This document shows positions 1 through 7,661 of a DNA stretch of 24,231 nucleotides, one piece after another. Source of the DNA: an uncultured Hungatella sp. (lineage in GTDB: Bacteria; Bacillota; Clostridia; Lachnospirales; Lachnospiraceae); the NCBI GenBank assembly GCA_910585645.1, contig CAJUFP010000077.1, forward strand, positions 1 to 24,231, in the 5' to 3' direction. Positions within the stretch are counted from its first letter, which is position 1; each line of letters opens with the position of its first letter. The translations under genes and the position numbers were made by a program. The notes beneath the pieces were generated by a model. The model was not told the DNA's origin. It saw nothing but the letters and a program-made list of their open reading frames with translations, and searched no databases.

Positions 1-72
1 AATATGAATATAGGGCTTTGGTTGTGCAGAAGAAAAATTTAATCGTCAGTGCTGAGTTTTTAAAGGGGAGAG

Positions 73-101
73 TTGAGGTTTTTGGGGGAAGTTGGTATAC
101 T
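73..101 (+). promoter_or_regulatory. Promoter for the AmrS-like gene
   Basis: TTGAGG (73-78), a 17-nt spacer and TATACT (96-101) form a sigma-A type promoter about 75 nt upstream of the radical SAM start. This suggests the gene can be transcribed on its own, independent of whatever lies to the left of the window. Confidence 0.5.
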
Positions 102-175
102 ATAGAGTAAGTTTGTATGGAGCCGGCAGGGGACTTTTGATGTTTCATTAATCTGGTGGAGAGGATGGGATCTTT

Positions 176-997
176 ATGAGAGCGGTTTGTCAGGTGTGTA
201 TGCATCACTGCAGTCTTGAGGAGGGGCAGCGGGGATTGTGCGGGGCCAGGGAAAATGTCCGCGGGGACGTGGTGTGCGCCAATTACGGGCAGGTGACTTC
301 CCTGGCCCTGGATCCGGTGGAGAAGAAGCCTCTCAGGATGTTCCGGCTGGGAAAACTGGTTTTGTCTGTGGGAAGTTATGGGTGTAATTTAAGGTGTCCG
401 TTTTGTCAGAATCATGAGATTTCCATGGAGCGGGATGTGGAGACGGTGTTTGTGTCGCCTAAGGATCTGGCAGGAAAGGCCAGGGAGTGTGTGAGAGTGG
501 GCAGCGCGGGGGTGGCGTTTACTTACAATGAACCGCTGGTGGGATGGGAATATGTGCGGGATACAGCCAGGCTGGTGAAAGAGTATGGCATGGATAATGT
601 GCTGGTGACCAACGGGACGGCAGGCATTGAAGTGTTGGAGGAGCTTCTTCCTTTTGTGGACGCCATGAATATTGATCTGAAGGGGTTTTCACAGAAGTAT
701 TACCGGAAGGTGGGCGGTGATCTGGAGACGGTGAAGGCATTTATCGCCAGGGCGGTGAGAGACTGCCATGTGGAGCTGACTACGCTGATCGTGCCAGGGG
801 AGAATGACAGGGATGAGGAGATGGAGGAGGAGGCAAAGTGGATCGCCTCCCTTGGAAGAGGGATTCCTCTCCATGTGACCCGGTTTTTTCCCAGATATCG
901 GATGACGGACCGGGAGGCCACGGATGTGGGGCGGGTGTATGAGCTGGCAAAGACGGCGGGCAGGTATCTGGATCATGTGTTTGTGGGGAATTGTTAG
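176..997 (+). CDS. amrS: AmrS-like radical SAM enzyme (AmmeMemoRadiSam family)
   Basis: A 273-aa radical SAM protein of the PflA-like group. The radical SAM cluster motif CX3CX2C is C70-C74-C77 in GCNLRCPFCQNHEIS. It is preceded by an N-terminal Cys cluster (C5, C8, C12, C22) and by DPVEKKPL, both typical of the radical SAM member of the AmmeMemoRadiSam system. Near the C-terminus, LHVTRFFPRYRMTD matches the same family. The family is linked by co-occurrence to Memo-like and AMMECR1-like proteins, but its reaction is not firmly established. The protein ends soon after HVFVGNC, so it lacks the C-terminal extension with CPNC seen in longer members. GGAGAGG at 158-164 supports the ATG at 176. 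No Memo or AMMECR1 partner lies downstream; one could sit left of the window. Confidence 0.85.
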   Translation: MRAVCQVCMHHCSLEEGQRGLCGARENVRGDVVCANYGQVTSLALDPVEKKPLRMFRLGKLVLSVGSYGCNLRCPFCQNHEISMERDVETVFVSPKDLAGKARECVRVGSAGVAFTYNEPLVGWEYVRDTARLVKEYGMDNVLVTNGTAGIEVLEELLPFVDAMNIDLKGFSQKYYRKVGGDLETVKAFIARAVRDCHVELTTLIVPGENDRDEEMEEEAKWIASLGRGIPLHVTRFFPRYRMTDREATDVGRVYELAKTAGRYLDHVFVGNC

Positions 998-1090
998 GTG
1001 GCAGGGGGAGATCGTTGGTACGGAGAGTGGCTGGCTGAAAGTCGGAGTGTGATCGCGGGAGACGGGGGTTTTTGGAGGTGAGAAGGAGTT

Positions 1091-1930
1091 ATGATTACCA
1101 ACAGGGCTGTCAATGAAGCTATTGATTTTATTTTCCGGCATGTGGAGGAGGATATAGGGCTGGAGGATGTGGCAGACCACTGCCATTTTTCCAAATACTA
1201 TTTCTCCAGGCTTTTTAAGGAGCAGACCGGGGAGAGTGTGTACGGGTTTATCAAGAGGGTGAGGCTGGAGCAGAGCGCGTTCCGCCTGAAGGTGGAGAGG
1301 GAGCGGCCGATTACGGAGATCAGTGCGGATTTCGGGTACAGTTCTTCGAATTTTAGTTCGGCGTTTAAGCTCCACTATGATATGACGCCGGTTGTGTTTC
1401 GGAGGGGGAGTTTGAGGCAGTCTGTGGAGCATCCGTTTTTTCACCGTGAGAACTGGGAGATGGAAAGCTTTGAGGAGTGCGACAGGAAGATCAGGGTGGG
1501 AATCGTGCCGGATTACCGGGTGGTCTATGAGCGGCGTTTCGGCAGCTATGAGGGGCTTAAGGGGCAGTGGGACAGGTTTGTGAAAAAGTACGGGGCGTAT
1601 ATTACAAATGATACCGTGTTTTTGGAGAGGACCTACGACGACCCGGCGGTGACCAGGGAGGAGAGGTGCCTTTCGGATATCTGCATGAGCGTGGGGGAGG
1701 ATTGTCCTTTGGAGAATACGGCAGTGATACAGGGCGGCAAGTGTATTGTGTACCGGTTTCAGGGGCATGTGAAGCATATTTATGGGGCGTATCAGACGAT
1801 TTTTCTGGTGTGGCTGCCCCGGTCCGGGTATGTGATCGACGCGTATAAGAGTATGTTTGATGTGTATCGCATGGTGGACAGTGAGACTATGTATATGGAA
1901 ATGGATATTTGTGTGCCGGTGAAGGGATAG
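1091..1930 (+). CDS. AraC-family regulator with GyrI-like effector domain
   Basis: A 279-aa protein with an N-terminal AraC/XylS DNA-binding domain (about residues 8-106) holding two helix-turn-helix units; EISADFGYSSSNFSSAFKLHYDMTPVVFRR is the conserved second unit. The C-terminal part (about 115-279) looks like a GyrI/SoxS-type small-molecule-binding domain, seen in DFGYSS-type MarA/Rob-like and BmrR-like sensors. Such proteins usually sense lipophilic or cationic compounds and switch on efflux genes. A strong GGAGGTGAGAAGGAG tract precedes the ATG. The MATE exporter starts about 150 nt downstream on the same strand, so I infer that it is the regulated target or is co-transcribed. The ligand cannot be told from sequence. 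Confidence 0.85.
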   Translation: MITNRAVNEAIDFIFRHVEEDIGLEDVADHCHFSKYYFSRLFKEQTGESVYGFIKRVRLEQSAFRLKVERERPITEISADFGYSSSNFSSAFKLHYDMTPVVFRRGSLRQSVEHPFFHRENWEMESFEECDRKIRVGIVPDYRVVYERRFGSYEGLKGQWDRFVKKYGAYITNDTVFLERTYDDPAVTREERCLSDICMSVGEDCPLENTAVIQGGKCIVYRFQGHVKHIYGAYQTIFLVWLPRSGYVIDAYKSMFDVYRMVDSETMYMEMDICVPVKG

Positions 1931-2077
1931 GGATGGGGCGGCGTGGTATCGTCTCTCAGAGGAGAGCGGGGCTGGCGGAGATTTTTGAGACAGAGAGCAA
2001 TAATTCAGAAGTATATAACGGAATCCTTCCTTATAATGAATGGGTCGGTCAGATTCATGATAAGGAGGGATATTTTT

Positions 2078-3400
2078 ATGGATGTGAATGAAATCAAGGG
2101 AAACAGGACCGGAAAGATTCTGCAGTTTTCGGTTCCAGCGATCATCGCTATGGTGCTGACGGCTTTTGTCACGGTTGCGGATGGATTTTTTATGGGACGG
2201 TATGTGGGGGAGGCGGGGATCGCGGCGGTGAATTTGGGGCTGCCGGTTGTGTATCTGTATCTGGGCGTGGGGCTGATGATCTCCATCGGCGGCGTGGCGA
2301 TGGCGGGGATGGCTCTGGGGGCGGGGGATAAAGAGGAGGCTAACCGGGTGTTTCGTCAGACTATGGTTACGGCTGGGGCCTGTTCGGTTTTTATAAGCGG
2401 GGTGATGGTGTTTTGTTTTCAGCCTATGCTGGGGATTTTGGGGGCAAGGGGGCAGGTGAAGGGATATTTTGAGGAGTATTACCGGATCATGCTTTTGGAG
2501 TTTCCGGTTATGGTGGTCAATTCGGCTTTTGGGATGTTTGTCCGGGGGGACGGGAAGCCGGAGTTTTTTATGAAGGTGACCGTGGTGAATGTGCTGCTGA
2601 ATGTGGTTCTGGATTATGGGTTTGCAGGTGTTCTGGGGCTGGGACCTGCCGGGATCGCGCTGGCGTCTCTTGTTTCGGCGCTGGCGTCTTTGGGGTGTAT
2701 CCTGTGGTTTTTTTGCAGGAGGGCGGAAAGTTACAGGCTGGGGGGATTTCGGTTTTCCTGGCAGGTGTTTGTCAGGGGGATGGCAAACGGAAGTTCGGAG
2801 TTTATCGGGGAAATGTCCACGGGGATTGCCATGTTTGCCTATAATTTCGTTATTATGAGACGGTTTGGGGTGGACGGGGTGACGGCGTTTACGGTGGTGG
2901 GGTATGTGTCTTTTGCGTTCAGTATGGTGGTGGTTGGGTTCGGCCAGGGGGCCAGCCCTCTTGTAAGCTTCTGCTATGGGGCGGGGGAGCGGGATCTGGC
3001 CGCGGATATCCGAAGAAGGACCAATGGGTTGGTGTTTGGCGCGGGGGTGCTGGTGTTCGCGGTGATGGCGGGGTTATCCGGGTGGTATGGAAGCCTGTTT
3101 GCCCGCAGGGAAGAGGTGAGAGGGATGATCAGGGAGGGGATGATGATTTTTATGGTTTCGTTCTTTTTCTGCGGGATAAATTCGATTACTTCGTTTTATT
3201 TTACGGCTACGGGGAGGGCGTTTCAGTCGGCGGTGATCTCATTTTCCAGAGGGCTGGTGGTGCTTTTGGCGTGTATTTTCGCGCTGCCGGCGCTGTTTGG
3301 AATGACGGGGGTGTGGCTGGCAGCGCCGGTGACGGAGGCGGTTACTTTGGGGATCACGGGGAGATTTTTGTGGGAGGATCATTTAAATGGCAGACTTTAG
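2078..3400 (+). CDS. MATE-family efflux transporter (MepA-like)
   Basis: A 440-aa polytopic membrane protein with about 12 predicted helices in two related halves. It starts MDVNEIKGNRTGKILQFSVP, followed by the first-helix region with VTVADGFFMGRYVG, typical of MATE exporters that use a Na+ or H+ gradient to expel drugs or metabolites. The reading frame stays open upstream to 1943, but AAGGAGG at 2062-2068 is spaced 9 nt from the ATG at 2078, and protein homology also begins there, so I use 2078. The upstream AraC/GyrI-domain regulator suggests a drug-sensing regulator plus exporter pair. The substrate is unknown. Confidence 0.9.
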   Translation: MDVNEIKGNRTGKILQFSVPAIIAMVLTAFVTVADGFFMGRYVGEAGIAAVNLGLPVVYLYLGVGLMISIGGVAMAGMALGAGDKEEANRVFRQTMVTAGACSVFISGVMVFCFQPMLGILGARGQVKGYFEEYYRIMLLEFPVMVVNSAFGMFVRGDGKPEFFMKVTVVNVLLNVVLDYGFAGVLGLGPAGIALASLVSALASLGCILWFFCRRAESYRLGGFRFSWQVFVRGMANGSSEFIGEMSTGIAMFAYNFVIMRRFGVDGVTAFTVVGYVSFAFSMVVVGFGQGASPLVSFCYGAGERDLAADIRRRTNGLVFGAGVLVFAVMAGLSGWYGSLFARREEVRGMIREGMMIFMVSFFFCGINSITSFYFTATGRAFQSAVISFSRGLVVLLACIFALPALFGMTGVWLAAPVTEAVTLGITGRFLWEDHLNGRL

Positions 3401-3422
3401 GTATAATAACTTTGAGAAGGCA

Positions 3423-3451
3423 TTGACGGGGGATAGGCGGTATGTTAGATT
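3423..3451 (+). promoter_or_regulatory. Possible promoter for the LysR gene
   Basis: TTGACG (3423-3428), 17 nt and TAGATT (3446-3451) lie just after the MATE gene. The -10 is weak. The predicted start would be near 3458, just upstream of a pair of direct repeats. Confidence 0.35.
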
Positions 3452-3462
3452 AGGGTTATATG

Positions 3463-3538
3463 GGGGCCTGCAGGCGTCAATGTAGAGTGGTCGGTTCATG
3501 GGCATGCCGATGACGGGTATGTCGGGGCCTGCAGGTGT
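3463..3538 (+). repeat. Direct repeat pair in the lysR leader
   Basis: GGGGCCTGCAGGCGT at 3463-3477 recurs as GGGGCCTGCAGGTGT at 3524-3538 (14 of 15 identical, 61 bp apart). Each copy contains the palindrome CCTGCAGG. Between them is a second small palindrome, GGCATGCC. They sit between the MATE stop and the LysR start and could be protein-binding sites or RNA structure; neither role is shown. Confidence 0.5.
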
Positions 3539-3590
3539 TATTGCCTGTGAGGGGCTTAAGTGACAGGATTGCAGAGAGGGAGGGGACAGC

Positions 3591-4472
3591 ATGGATATCC
3601 GGATACTGAAGTATTTTCTCACCGTGGCCAGGGAGGAGAGCATCACCAGGGCGGCGGAGGTTTTGCATATCACCCAGCCTACCCTAAGCCGTCAGCTGAC
3701 CCAGCTGGAGGAGGAGCTGGGGACCAAGCTGTTTGTCAGGGGGACAAGGAAGATCGCCCTGACCGGTGAGGGGATGCTTTTGTGCCGGAGGGCCAGGGAG
3801 ATCACGGCGCTGGTGGACAAGACGGAGCGGGAGATTGCGGCTCAGCAGGAGCTGGTGGAGGGGTGCGTGACCATTGGAAGCGGGGAGATGGCGTCTGTGA
3901 AGCGGCTGGCAGAACTGATCGACTCTTTTCGGGAAAGGTATCCCATGGTGACTTACGATCTGTTTACGGGCGCGGCGGACCAGGTGAAGGAGCGGATGGA
4001 GCTGGGGCTTATTGACATCGGGCTTCTGCTGGAGCCTGTGGATATGGACCGATATGATTATGTCCGTCTGGATGTGCGGGAGAAGTGGGTGGCCCTGATG
4101 CGGCCTGATGATGTGCTGGCAGAGAAGGCGTTTGTGACGGCGGAGGATCTGGCTGGGGCGCCCATCATTATGTCCAGGCGGCCCAGTGTGGAGAGTGAGC
4201 TGGGCAACTGGTTTGGGGATTACTATAAGGATCTGAATATGGTGTTTCACAGCAATCTTCCCTCCAACGCGGCGGTTATGGTGCAGCAGGGGCTTGGGTA
4301 TGCCCTGACCGTGGCGGGGAACCTGGCTTTTCTGTGGGATGAGGGGAAGATCTGCGGCCGGCCTTTAAAGCCGACGCTGACGGCCACCAGCGTTCTGGCG
4401 TGGAGGAGGCAGCAGCCTTTTGGGAGGGCGGCCCAGAAGTTTATTGAGCATGTGAGGGAGTGCGGGGGGTAA
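3591..4472 (+). CDS. LysR-family transcriptional regulator
   Basis: A 293-aa LysR-type regulator. Residues 1-60 form the winged helix-turn-helix (MDIRILKYFLTVAREESIT, then AAEVLHITQPTLSRQLTQLE), followed by a linker helix and a periplasmic-binding-like effector domain (about 90-290). GAGGGAGGGG precedes the ATG. LysR proteins usually act as tetramers and often regulate a neighbouring or divergent gene. Here the upstream MATE gene and the downstream ZIP gene both run in the same direction, and the ZIP gene has its own promoter and a different-looking operator. The target and inducer therefore remain open. Confidence 0.9.
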   Translation: MDIRILKYFLTVAREESITRAAEVLHITQPTLSRQLTQLEEELGTKLFVRGTRKIALTGEGMLLCRRAREITALVDKTEREIAAQQELVEGCVTIGSGEMASVKRLAELIDSFRERYPMVTYDLFTGAADQVKERMELGLIDIGLLLEPVDMDRYDYVRLDVREKWVALMRPDDVLAEKAFVTAEDLAGAPIIMSRRPSVESELGNWFGDYYKDLNMVFHSNLPSNAAVMVQQGLGYALTVAGNLAFLWDEGKICGRPLKPTLTATSVLAWRRQQPFGRAAQKFIEHVRECGG

Positions 4473-4557
4473 GGTGGATGTGATCTGCCGGCTGATGTGA
4501 ACGCACGTGAACCGTAATGTTTGCCTGGCTGTGAGGGAATTTCCCATATTTAACCCC

Positions 4558-4586
4558 TTGAATCCCAGAAAAAATTGTTGTATTAT
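4558..4586 (+). promoter_or_regulatory. Promoter of the ZIP transporter gene
   Basis: TTGAAT (4558-4563), 17 nt and TATTAT (4581-4586) form a good sigma-A promoter. The predicted start (about 4593) falls inside the palindrome at 4590-4605. Confidence 0.7.
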
Positions 4587-4589
4587 GAA

Positions 4590-4605
4590 GTTAGCGTAAG
4601 CTAAC
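4590..4605 (+). promoter_or_regulatory. Candidate metal-repressor operator (inverted repeat)
   Basis: GTTAGC, four bases (GTAA), then GCTAAC form a perfect inverted repeat 3 nt after the -10 box and over the predicted transcription start, an ideal place for a repressor. The half-site TTAGC/GCTAA resembles DtxR/IdeR/MntR-type sites (TTAGGTTAGCCTAACCTAA class). Since the gene is a ZIP metal transporter, I infer control by a metal-dependent repressor. The palindrome could also form a small RNA hairpin. Confidence 0.55.
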
Positions 4606-4622
4606 GAAAGGAGGAATCCGCG

Positions 4623-5405
4623 ATGCAGAGGAATGTTATCTGGGGGATTTTGCTCCCATTTTTGGGGACCGCTCTTGGGTCCGGGTGCGTGATGTTTATG
4701 AGGGGCAGGCTGAACATGGGAGTGCAGAGGGCGCTGACCGGGTTTGCGGCCGGGGTTATGGTGGCGGCTTCGGTGTGGAGTCTTCTGGTTCCGGCCATGG
4801 AGCATGCAGAGGATATGGGGCAGTGGGCTTTTGTGCCTGCGGCGGCCGGGTTCTGGCTTGGGATCCTGTTTTTGCTTCTGCTGGACCGGACGATCCCCCA
4901 TCTGCACATGAACAGCAGCAGGGCTGAGGGGCCTAAGAGCACGCTGGGCAGGACCGCCATGCTGGTGCTGGCGGTGACTCTCCACAATCTGCCGGAGGGC
5001 ATGGCTGTTGGCGTGGTGTATGCGGGGTGGCTTGCCGGGGACGGGGAGATCACAGCCATGGCGGCGCTGGCTCTGTCCCTGGGCATTGCCATACAGAATT
5101 TTCCGGAGGGCGCTATCATTTCCATGCCGCTGGGGGCGGAGGGAGTTGGCAAAGGCCGGGCGTTTCTCTATGGGACTCTCTCCGGGGCGGTGGAGCCTGT
5201 GGGGGCGGTTCTGACGATTTTGGCGGCGGGGCTGGTGACGCCGGTTCTGCCCTATTTCTTAAGCTTTGCGGCCGGAGCCATGATCTATGTGGTTGTGGAG
5301 GAGCTGATCCCGGAGCTTTCACAAGGGGTTCACTCCAATGTGGGGACCGTGTTCTTCGGGGCGGGATTTACGGTGATGATGGCGCTGGATGTGGCGCTTG
5401 GGTAA
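4623..5405 (+). CDS. ZIP-family metal transporter (ZupT/GufA-like)
   Basis: A 260-aa ZIP transporter, expected to import divalent metals such as Zn2+, Fe2+ or Mn2+ across the cytoplasmic membrane. The two metal-site helices carry HNLPEG (121-126) and QNFPEG (158-163), and a later helix carries EELIPE (226-231). Between helices 3 and 4 is a short loop with HLHM (93-96), the usual position of the variable His-containing loop. About eight membrane segments are visible. AAAGGAGG lies 8 nt upstream of the ATG. The gene stands alone with its own promoter and a palindrome over the start site, suggesting metal-dependent repression. In QNFPEG, Gln replaces the His of HNFPEG-type members, which may affect metal preference. 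Confidence 0.92.
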   Translation: MQRNVIWGILLPFLGTALGSGCVMFMRGRLNMGVQRALTGFAAGVMVAASVWSLLVPAMEHAEDMGQWAFVPAAAGFWLGILFLLLLDRTIPHLHMNSSRAEGPKSTLGRTAMLVLAVTLHNLPEGMAVGVVYAGWLAGDGEITAMAALALSLGIAIQNFPEGAIISMPLGAEGVGKGRAFLYGTLSGAVEPVGAVLTILAAGLVTPVLPYFLSFAAGAMIYVVVEELIPELSQGVHSNVGTVFFGAGFTVMMALDVALG

Positions 5406-5428
5406 CGTAACCGCGGCCGGGTGGACGG

Positions 5429-5686
5429 GCATAATGGCAGCGAATCAGGCCGTCTGTCGCTGTCAGGCGATGCCAAATGGCGGTCCGGGTTATGGTTTGT
5501 CGGGGGATGGGGACCAGTGAGTAATGCCCGTTACCGTTTACTCCATGCCAGGAACAGCGCTGCCTGGCATGGAGGATGCGCATAATGGCAACGAATCAGG
5601 ACGCCCATCGCCGCAGGTGATTCTAAACGGCGGTCTGGGTTACCGTTGGCTGGGCGCCAGGGTTGGGCGCCAGTGAACGGTAACCA
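5429..5686 (+). repeat. Imperfect tandem repeat in a gene-free stretch
   Basis: The 433-nt interval between the ZIP and aldo/keto reductase genes has no convincing gene. It holds two diverged copies about 150 nt apart. Copy 1 starts at 5429 (GCATAATGGCAGCGAATCAGG) and copy 2 at 5580 (GCATAATGGCAACGAATCAGG). Both continue with GGCGGTCCGGGTTA or GGCGGTCTGGGTTA and end near CCAGTGA. Copy 2 also contains TGGGCGCCAG twice (5651-5660, 5664-5673) and ends with TGAACGGTAACC. Reverse-complemented, that end matches GGTAACCGTTCA at 10444-10455 in 11 of 12 positions, suggesting a shared repeat family. Confidence 0.6.
5541..5574. repeat. Perfect 12-bp hairpin between the repeat copies
   Basis: CTCCATGCCAGG (5541-5552) and CCTGGCATGGAG (5563-5574) pair perfectly around a 10-nt loop that itself contains CAGCGCTG. 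No T-run follows on either strand, so it is not a standard terminator; it looks like a REP/BIME-type palindrome. Confidence 0.65.
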
Positions 5687-5698
5687 ATGCCCCAAAAG

Positions 5699-5712
5699 CA
5701 TGAAATTTCATG
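5699..5712 (+). promoter_or_regulatory. Candidate operator upstream of the reductase operon
   Basis: CATGAAATTTCATG is a perfect 14-bp palindrome ending 12 nt before the -35 box of the reductase promoter, an activator-type position. The operon's last gene encodes a Crp/Fnr-type regulator, which makes self-control a reasonable inference. Confidence 0.45.
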
Positions 5713-5724
5713 TGATTTGGGTAT

Positions 5725-5753
5725 TTGACCTTTTTCTTAAGGCGGTCTATAAT
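5725..5753 (+). promoter_or_regulatory. Promoter of the reductase-CMD-Crp operon
   Basis: TTGACC (5725-5730), a 17-nt spacer and a perfect TATAAT (5748-5753) form a near-consensus sigma-A promoter. It implies a leader of about 80 nt before the ATG at 5839. Confidence 0.75.
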
Positions 5754-5838
5754 TTTCTGCAGAGAGAGCTGCGGCAGATATGCGGCGTATGGCCGTATGC
5801 AGAGACAGGGCTGTAGAAGAAGGAGGTCAGAAAGCAGT

Positions 5839-6888
5839 ATGCGTTACATCAGATTGGGCAATTCGGATTTAAACGTATCCCGCATCTGCATGGGATGTAT
5901 GGGGTTTGGGGACAGCAAAAGCGGACAGCACTCATGGACTCTGGATGAGGCTCATTCCCGTGAGATCATTAAGCGGGGGCTGGAGCTGGGAGTGAACTTT
6001 TTTGACACGGCAATCGCTTATCAGAGCGGCACCAGCGAACAGTATGTGGGGCGGGCTCTGAGGGACTTTGCCAAGCGGGAGGACGTGGTGGTGGCCACCA
6101 AGTTTCTGCCAAGGACGCCCAAGGATATAGAGGCAGGGATCACGGGGCAGCAGCATATTGAGCGGATGGTAAATAAAAGCCTTGAGAATCTGGGTATGGA
6201 TCATATTGATCTGTACATTTATCACATGTGGGATTATGGGACTCCTCTCTACGATATTATGGACGGCTTAAACCGGGTGGTGAAGGCGGGGAAGGTCCGG
6301 TATATCGGGATCTCCAACTGCTATGCCTACCAGCTGGCCAAGGCCAACGCTCTGGCGGAGAGGGAAGGATTTGCAAAGTTTGTGTCCGTGCAGGGTCATT
6401 ACAACCTGATCTTTCGGGAGGAGGAGAGGGAGATGGCTAAATTGTGCCGGGAGGAGAATATTGCCATGACCCCCTACAGCGCCCTGGCGGGAGGCCGGCT
6501 GGCCAAAAGGCCTGGGGAGACGTCGGACCGGCTTGCGCAGGACTCCTACGGGAAACTGAAATATGACAGGACTGCCCAGGCGGACGGCAGAGTGATTGAG
6601 CGGGTGAGGGAGCTGGCGGACAGGCGTGGGGTGTCCATGACAGAGATTTCCCTGGCGTGGCTGCTGACAAAGGTGACAGCTCCGGTGGTGGGGGCTACCA
6701 AGTTTCACCACATAGAGGGGGCTGCAAAGGCTGTGGAGCTTTCTCTGTCCGGGGAGGAGACGGCTTATCTGGAGGAGTTGTATGTTCCCCATGCCCTGGT
6801 GGGAGTTATGGCTCAGAATACGGCGGATTCTGTGGGAGAGAAGCATGTTTGGTCTGTGGGAAGCCAGAAGATACAGGAGATTCATTGA
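5839..6888 (+). CDS. Aldo/keto reductase
   Basis: A 349-aa NAD(P)H-dependent aldo/keto reductase with a TIM-barrel fold. The catalytic tetrad is visible as D56 and Y61 (NFFDTAIAYQSG), K88 (VVATKF) and H129 (LYIYHMWD). GRALRDF and IGISNCYAYQL are further family marks; the latter lies near the cofactor site. The frame is open upstream to 5725, but that start overlaps the promoter. AGGAGGT at 5821-5827 and homology support the ATG at 5839 (MRYIRLGNSDLNVSRIC). It is the first gene of an operon with a carboxymuconolactone-decarboxylase-family protein 23 nt downstream and a Crp/Fnr regulator. The carbonyl substrate is unknown; the family acts on many aldehydes and ketones. Confidence 0.93.
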   Translation: MRYIRLGNSDLNVSRICMGCMGFGDSKSGQHSWTLDEAHSREIIKRGLELGVNFFDTAIAYQSGTSEQYVGRALRDFAKREDVVVATKFLPRTPKDIEAGITGQQHIERMVNKSLENLGMDHIDLYIYHMWDYGTPLYDIMDGLNRVVKAGKVRYIGISNCYAYQLAKANALAEREGFAKFVSVQGHYNLIFREEEREMAKLCREENIAMTPYSALAGGRLAKRPGETSDRLAQDSYGKLKYDRTAQADGRVIERVRELADRRGVSMTEISLAWLLTKVTAPVVGATKFHHIEGAAKAVELSLSGEETAYLEELYVPHALVGVMAQNTADSVGEKHVWSVGSQKIQEIH

Positions 6889-6911
6889 TACTATGTGAGG
6901 AGGAAGAAAAG

Positions 6912-7595
6912 ATGGATTATCGTAAAACGGACCCGGAATTTATGGAGAGGGTGTGCCATTTTGCCTATGATGAAGTGGTAAATGAGCCGGGACAGGGGCT
7001 GGATGCCCAGACCCGCTACCTGGCTATCCTGGCGGCGCTTATAGGCTGTCAGGGAGCGGACATGTACAGGGAGACTCTGCCGGCAGCATTGGACGCGGGA
7101 CTGGCTCCTGTGGCGGTAAAGGAGATGGTGTACCAGTCTGTGGACTACCTTGGCATGGGGCGGATGTGGCCATTCCTTGAGATCACCAATGAGGTTATGA
7201 CAGAGAGGGGCATCGCCCTTCCCCTGGAGAGCCAGGGGGTGACCACCATGGAGGACCGGCTGGAGAAAGGGGCCGGGGCCCAGGCGGAGATATTCGGGGA
7301 GCACATGAAGGAGGCGTGGAAGGCAGGCCACATCAACCGGTGGCTGGCAGCTAACTGTTTCGGGGATTACTATACAAGGACAGGTCTTACCCTGGCTCAG
7401 AGGGAGATGATCACCTTCTGCTTTCTGGCTGCCCAGGGGGGATGTGAGCCTCAGCTGACTTCTCATGCCAGGGGGAATATGAATCTGGGAAATGACAAGG
7501 AGTTTCTGATGAAGGTGGTTTCCCAGTGCCTGCCCTACATCGGGTATCCCAGAAGCCTTAACGCGGTGGCGTGTATCAATAAGGCGGCGGAGTGA
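6912..7595 (+). CDS. Carboxymuconolactone decarboxylase (CMD/AhpD-like) family protein
   Basis: A 227-aa all-helical protein with two CMD-like repeats: residues about 15-90 (LAILAALIGCQGADMYRETLPAAL) and 135-220 (REMITFCFLAAQGGCEPQLTSHARGNMNLG). C46, C178 and H185 sit where the family often has reactive residues, but the AhpD CXXC motif is absent, so a thiol-peroxidase partner role is not supported. GAGGAGGAAG just before the ATG supports this start; the open frame extends left into the reductase gene. Proteins of this family often lie beside aldo/keto reductases in Clostridia. Sharing a transcript with a reductase and a sensor regulator suggests a joint redox or detoxification step, which is inference. 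Confidence 0.85.
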   Translation: MDYRKTDPEFMERVCHFAYDEVVNEPGQGLDAQTRYLAILAALIGCQGADMYRETLPAALDAGLAPVAVKEMVYQSVDYLGMGRMWPFLEITNEVMTERGIALPLESQGVTTMEDRLEKGAGAQAEIFGEHMKEAWKAGHINRWLAANCFGDYYTRTGLTLAQREMITFCFLAAQGGCEPQLTSHARGNMNLGNDKEFLMKVVSQCLPYIGYPRSLNAVACINKAAE

Positions 7596-7661
7596 AAATG
7601 GCTTACAACTGCGTCGGTACAGAAAGGATCGCATAAACACGCTCCAGGGAAAGGGGCCGGT

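Noticed and set aside
689..1777. A 362-codon open frame on the minus strand across the AmrS and AraC genes.
   Set aside because: Its translation is rich in Pro, His and Leu with no family resemblance, and it lies opposite two clear genes; G-rich codons on the + strand remove stops from this frame.
5541..5574. The perfect hairpin as an intrinsic terminator for the ZIP gene.
   Set aside because: No T-run follows on either strand, and it sits 136 nt past the stop inside repeat DNA.
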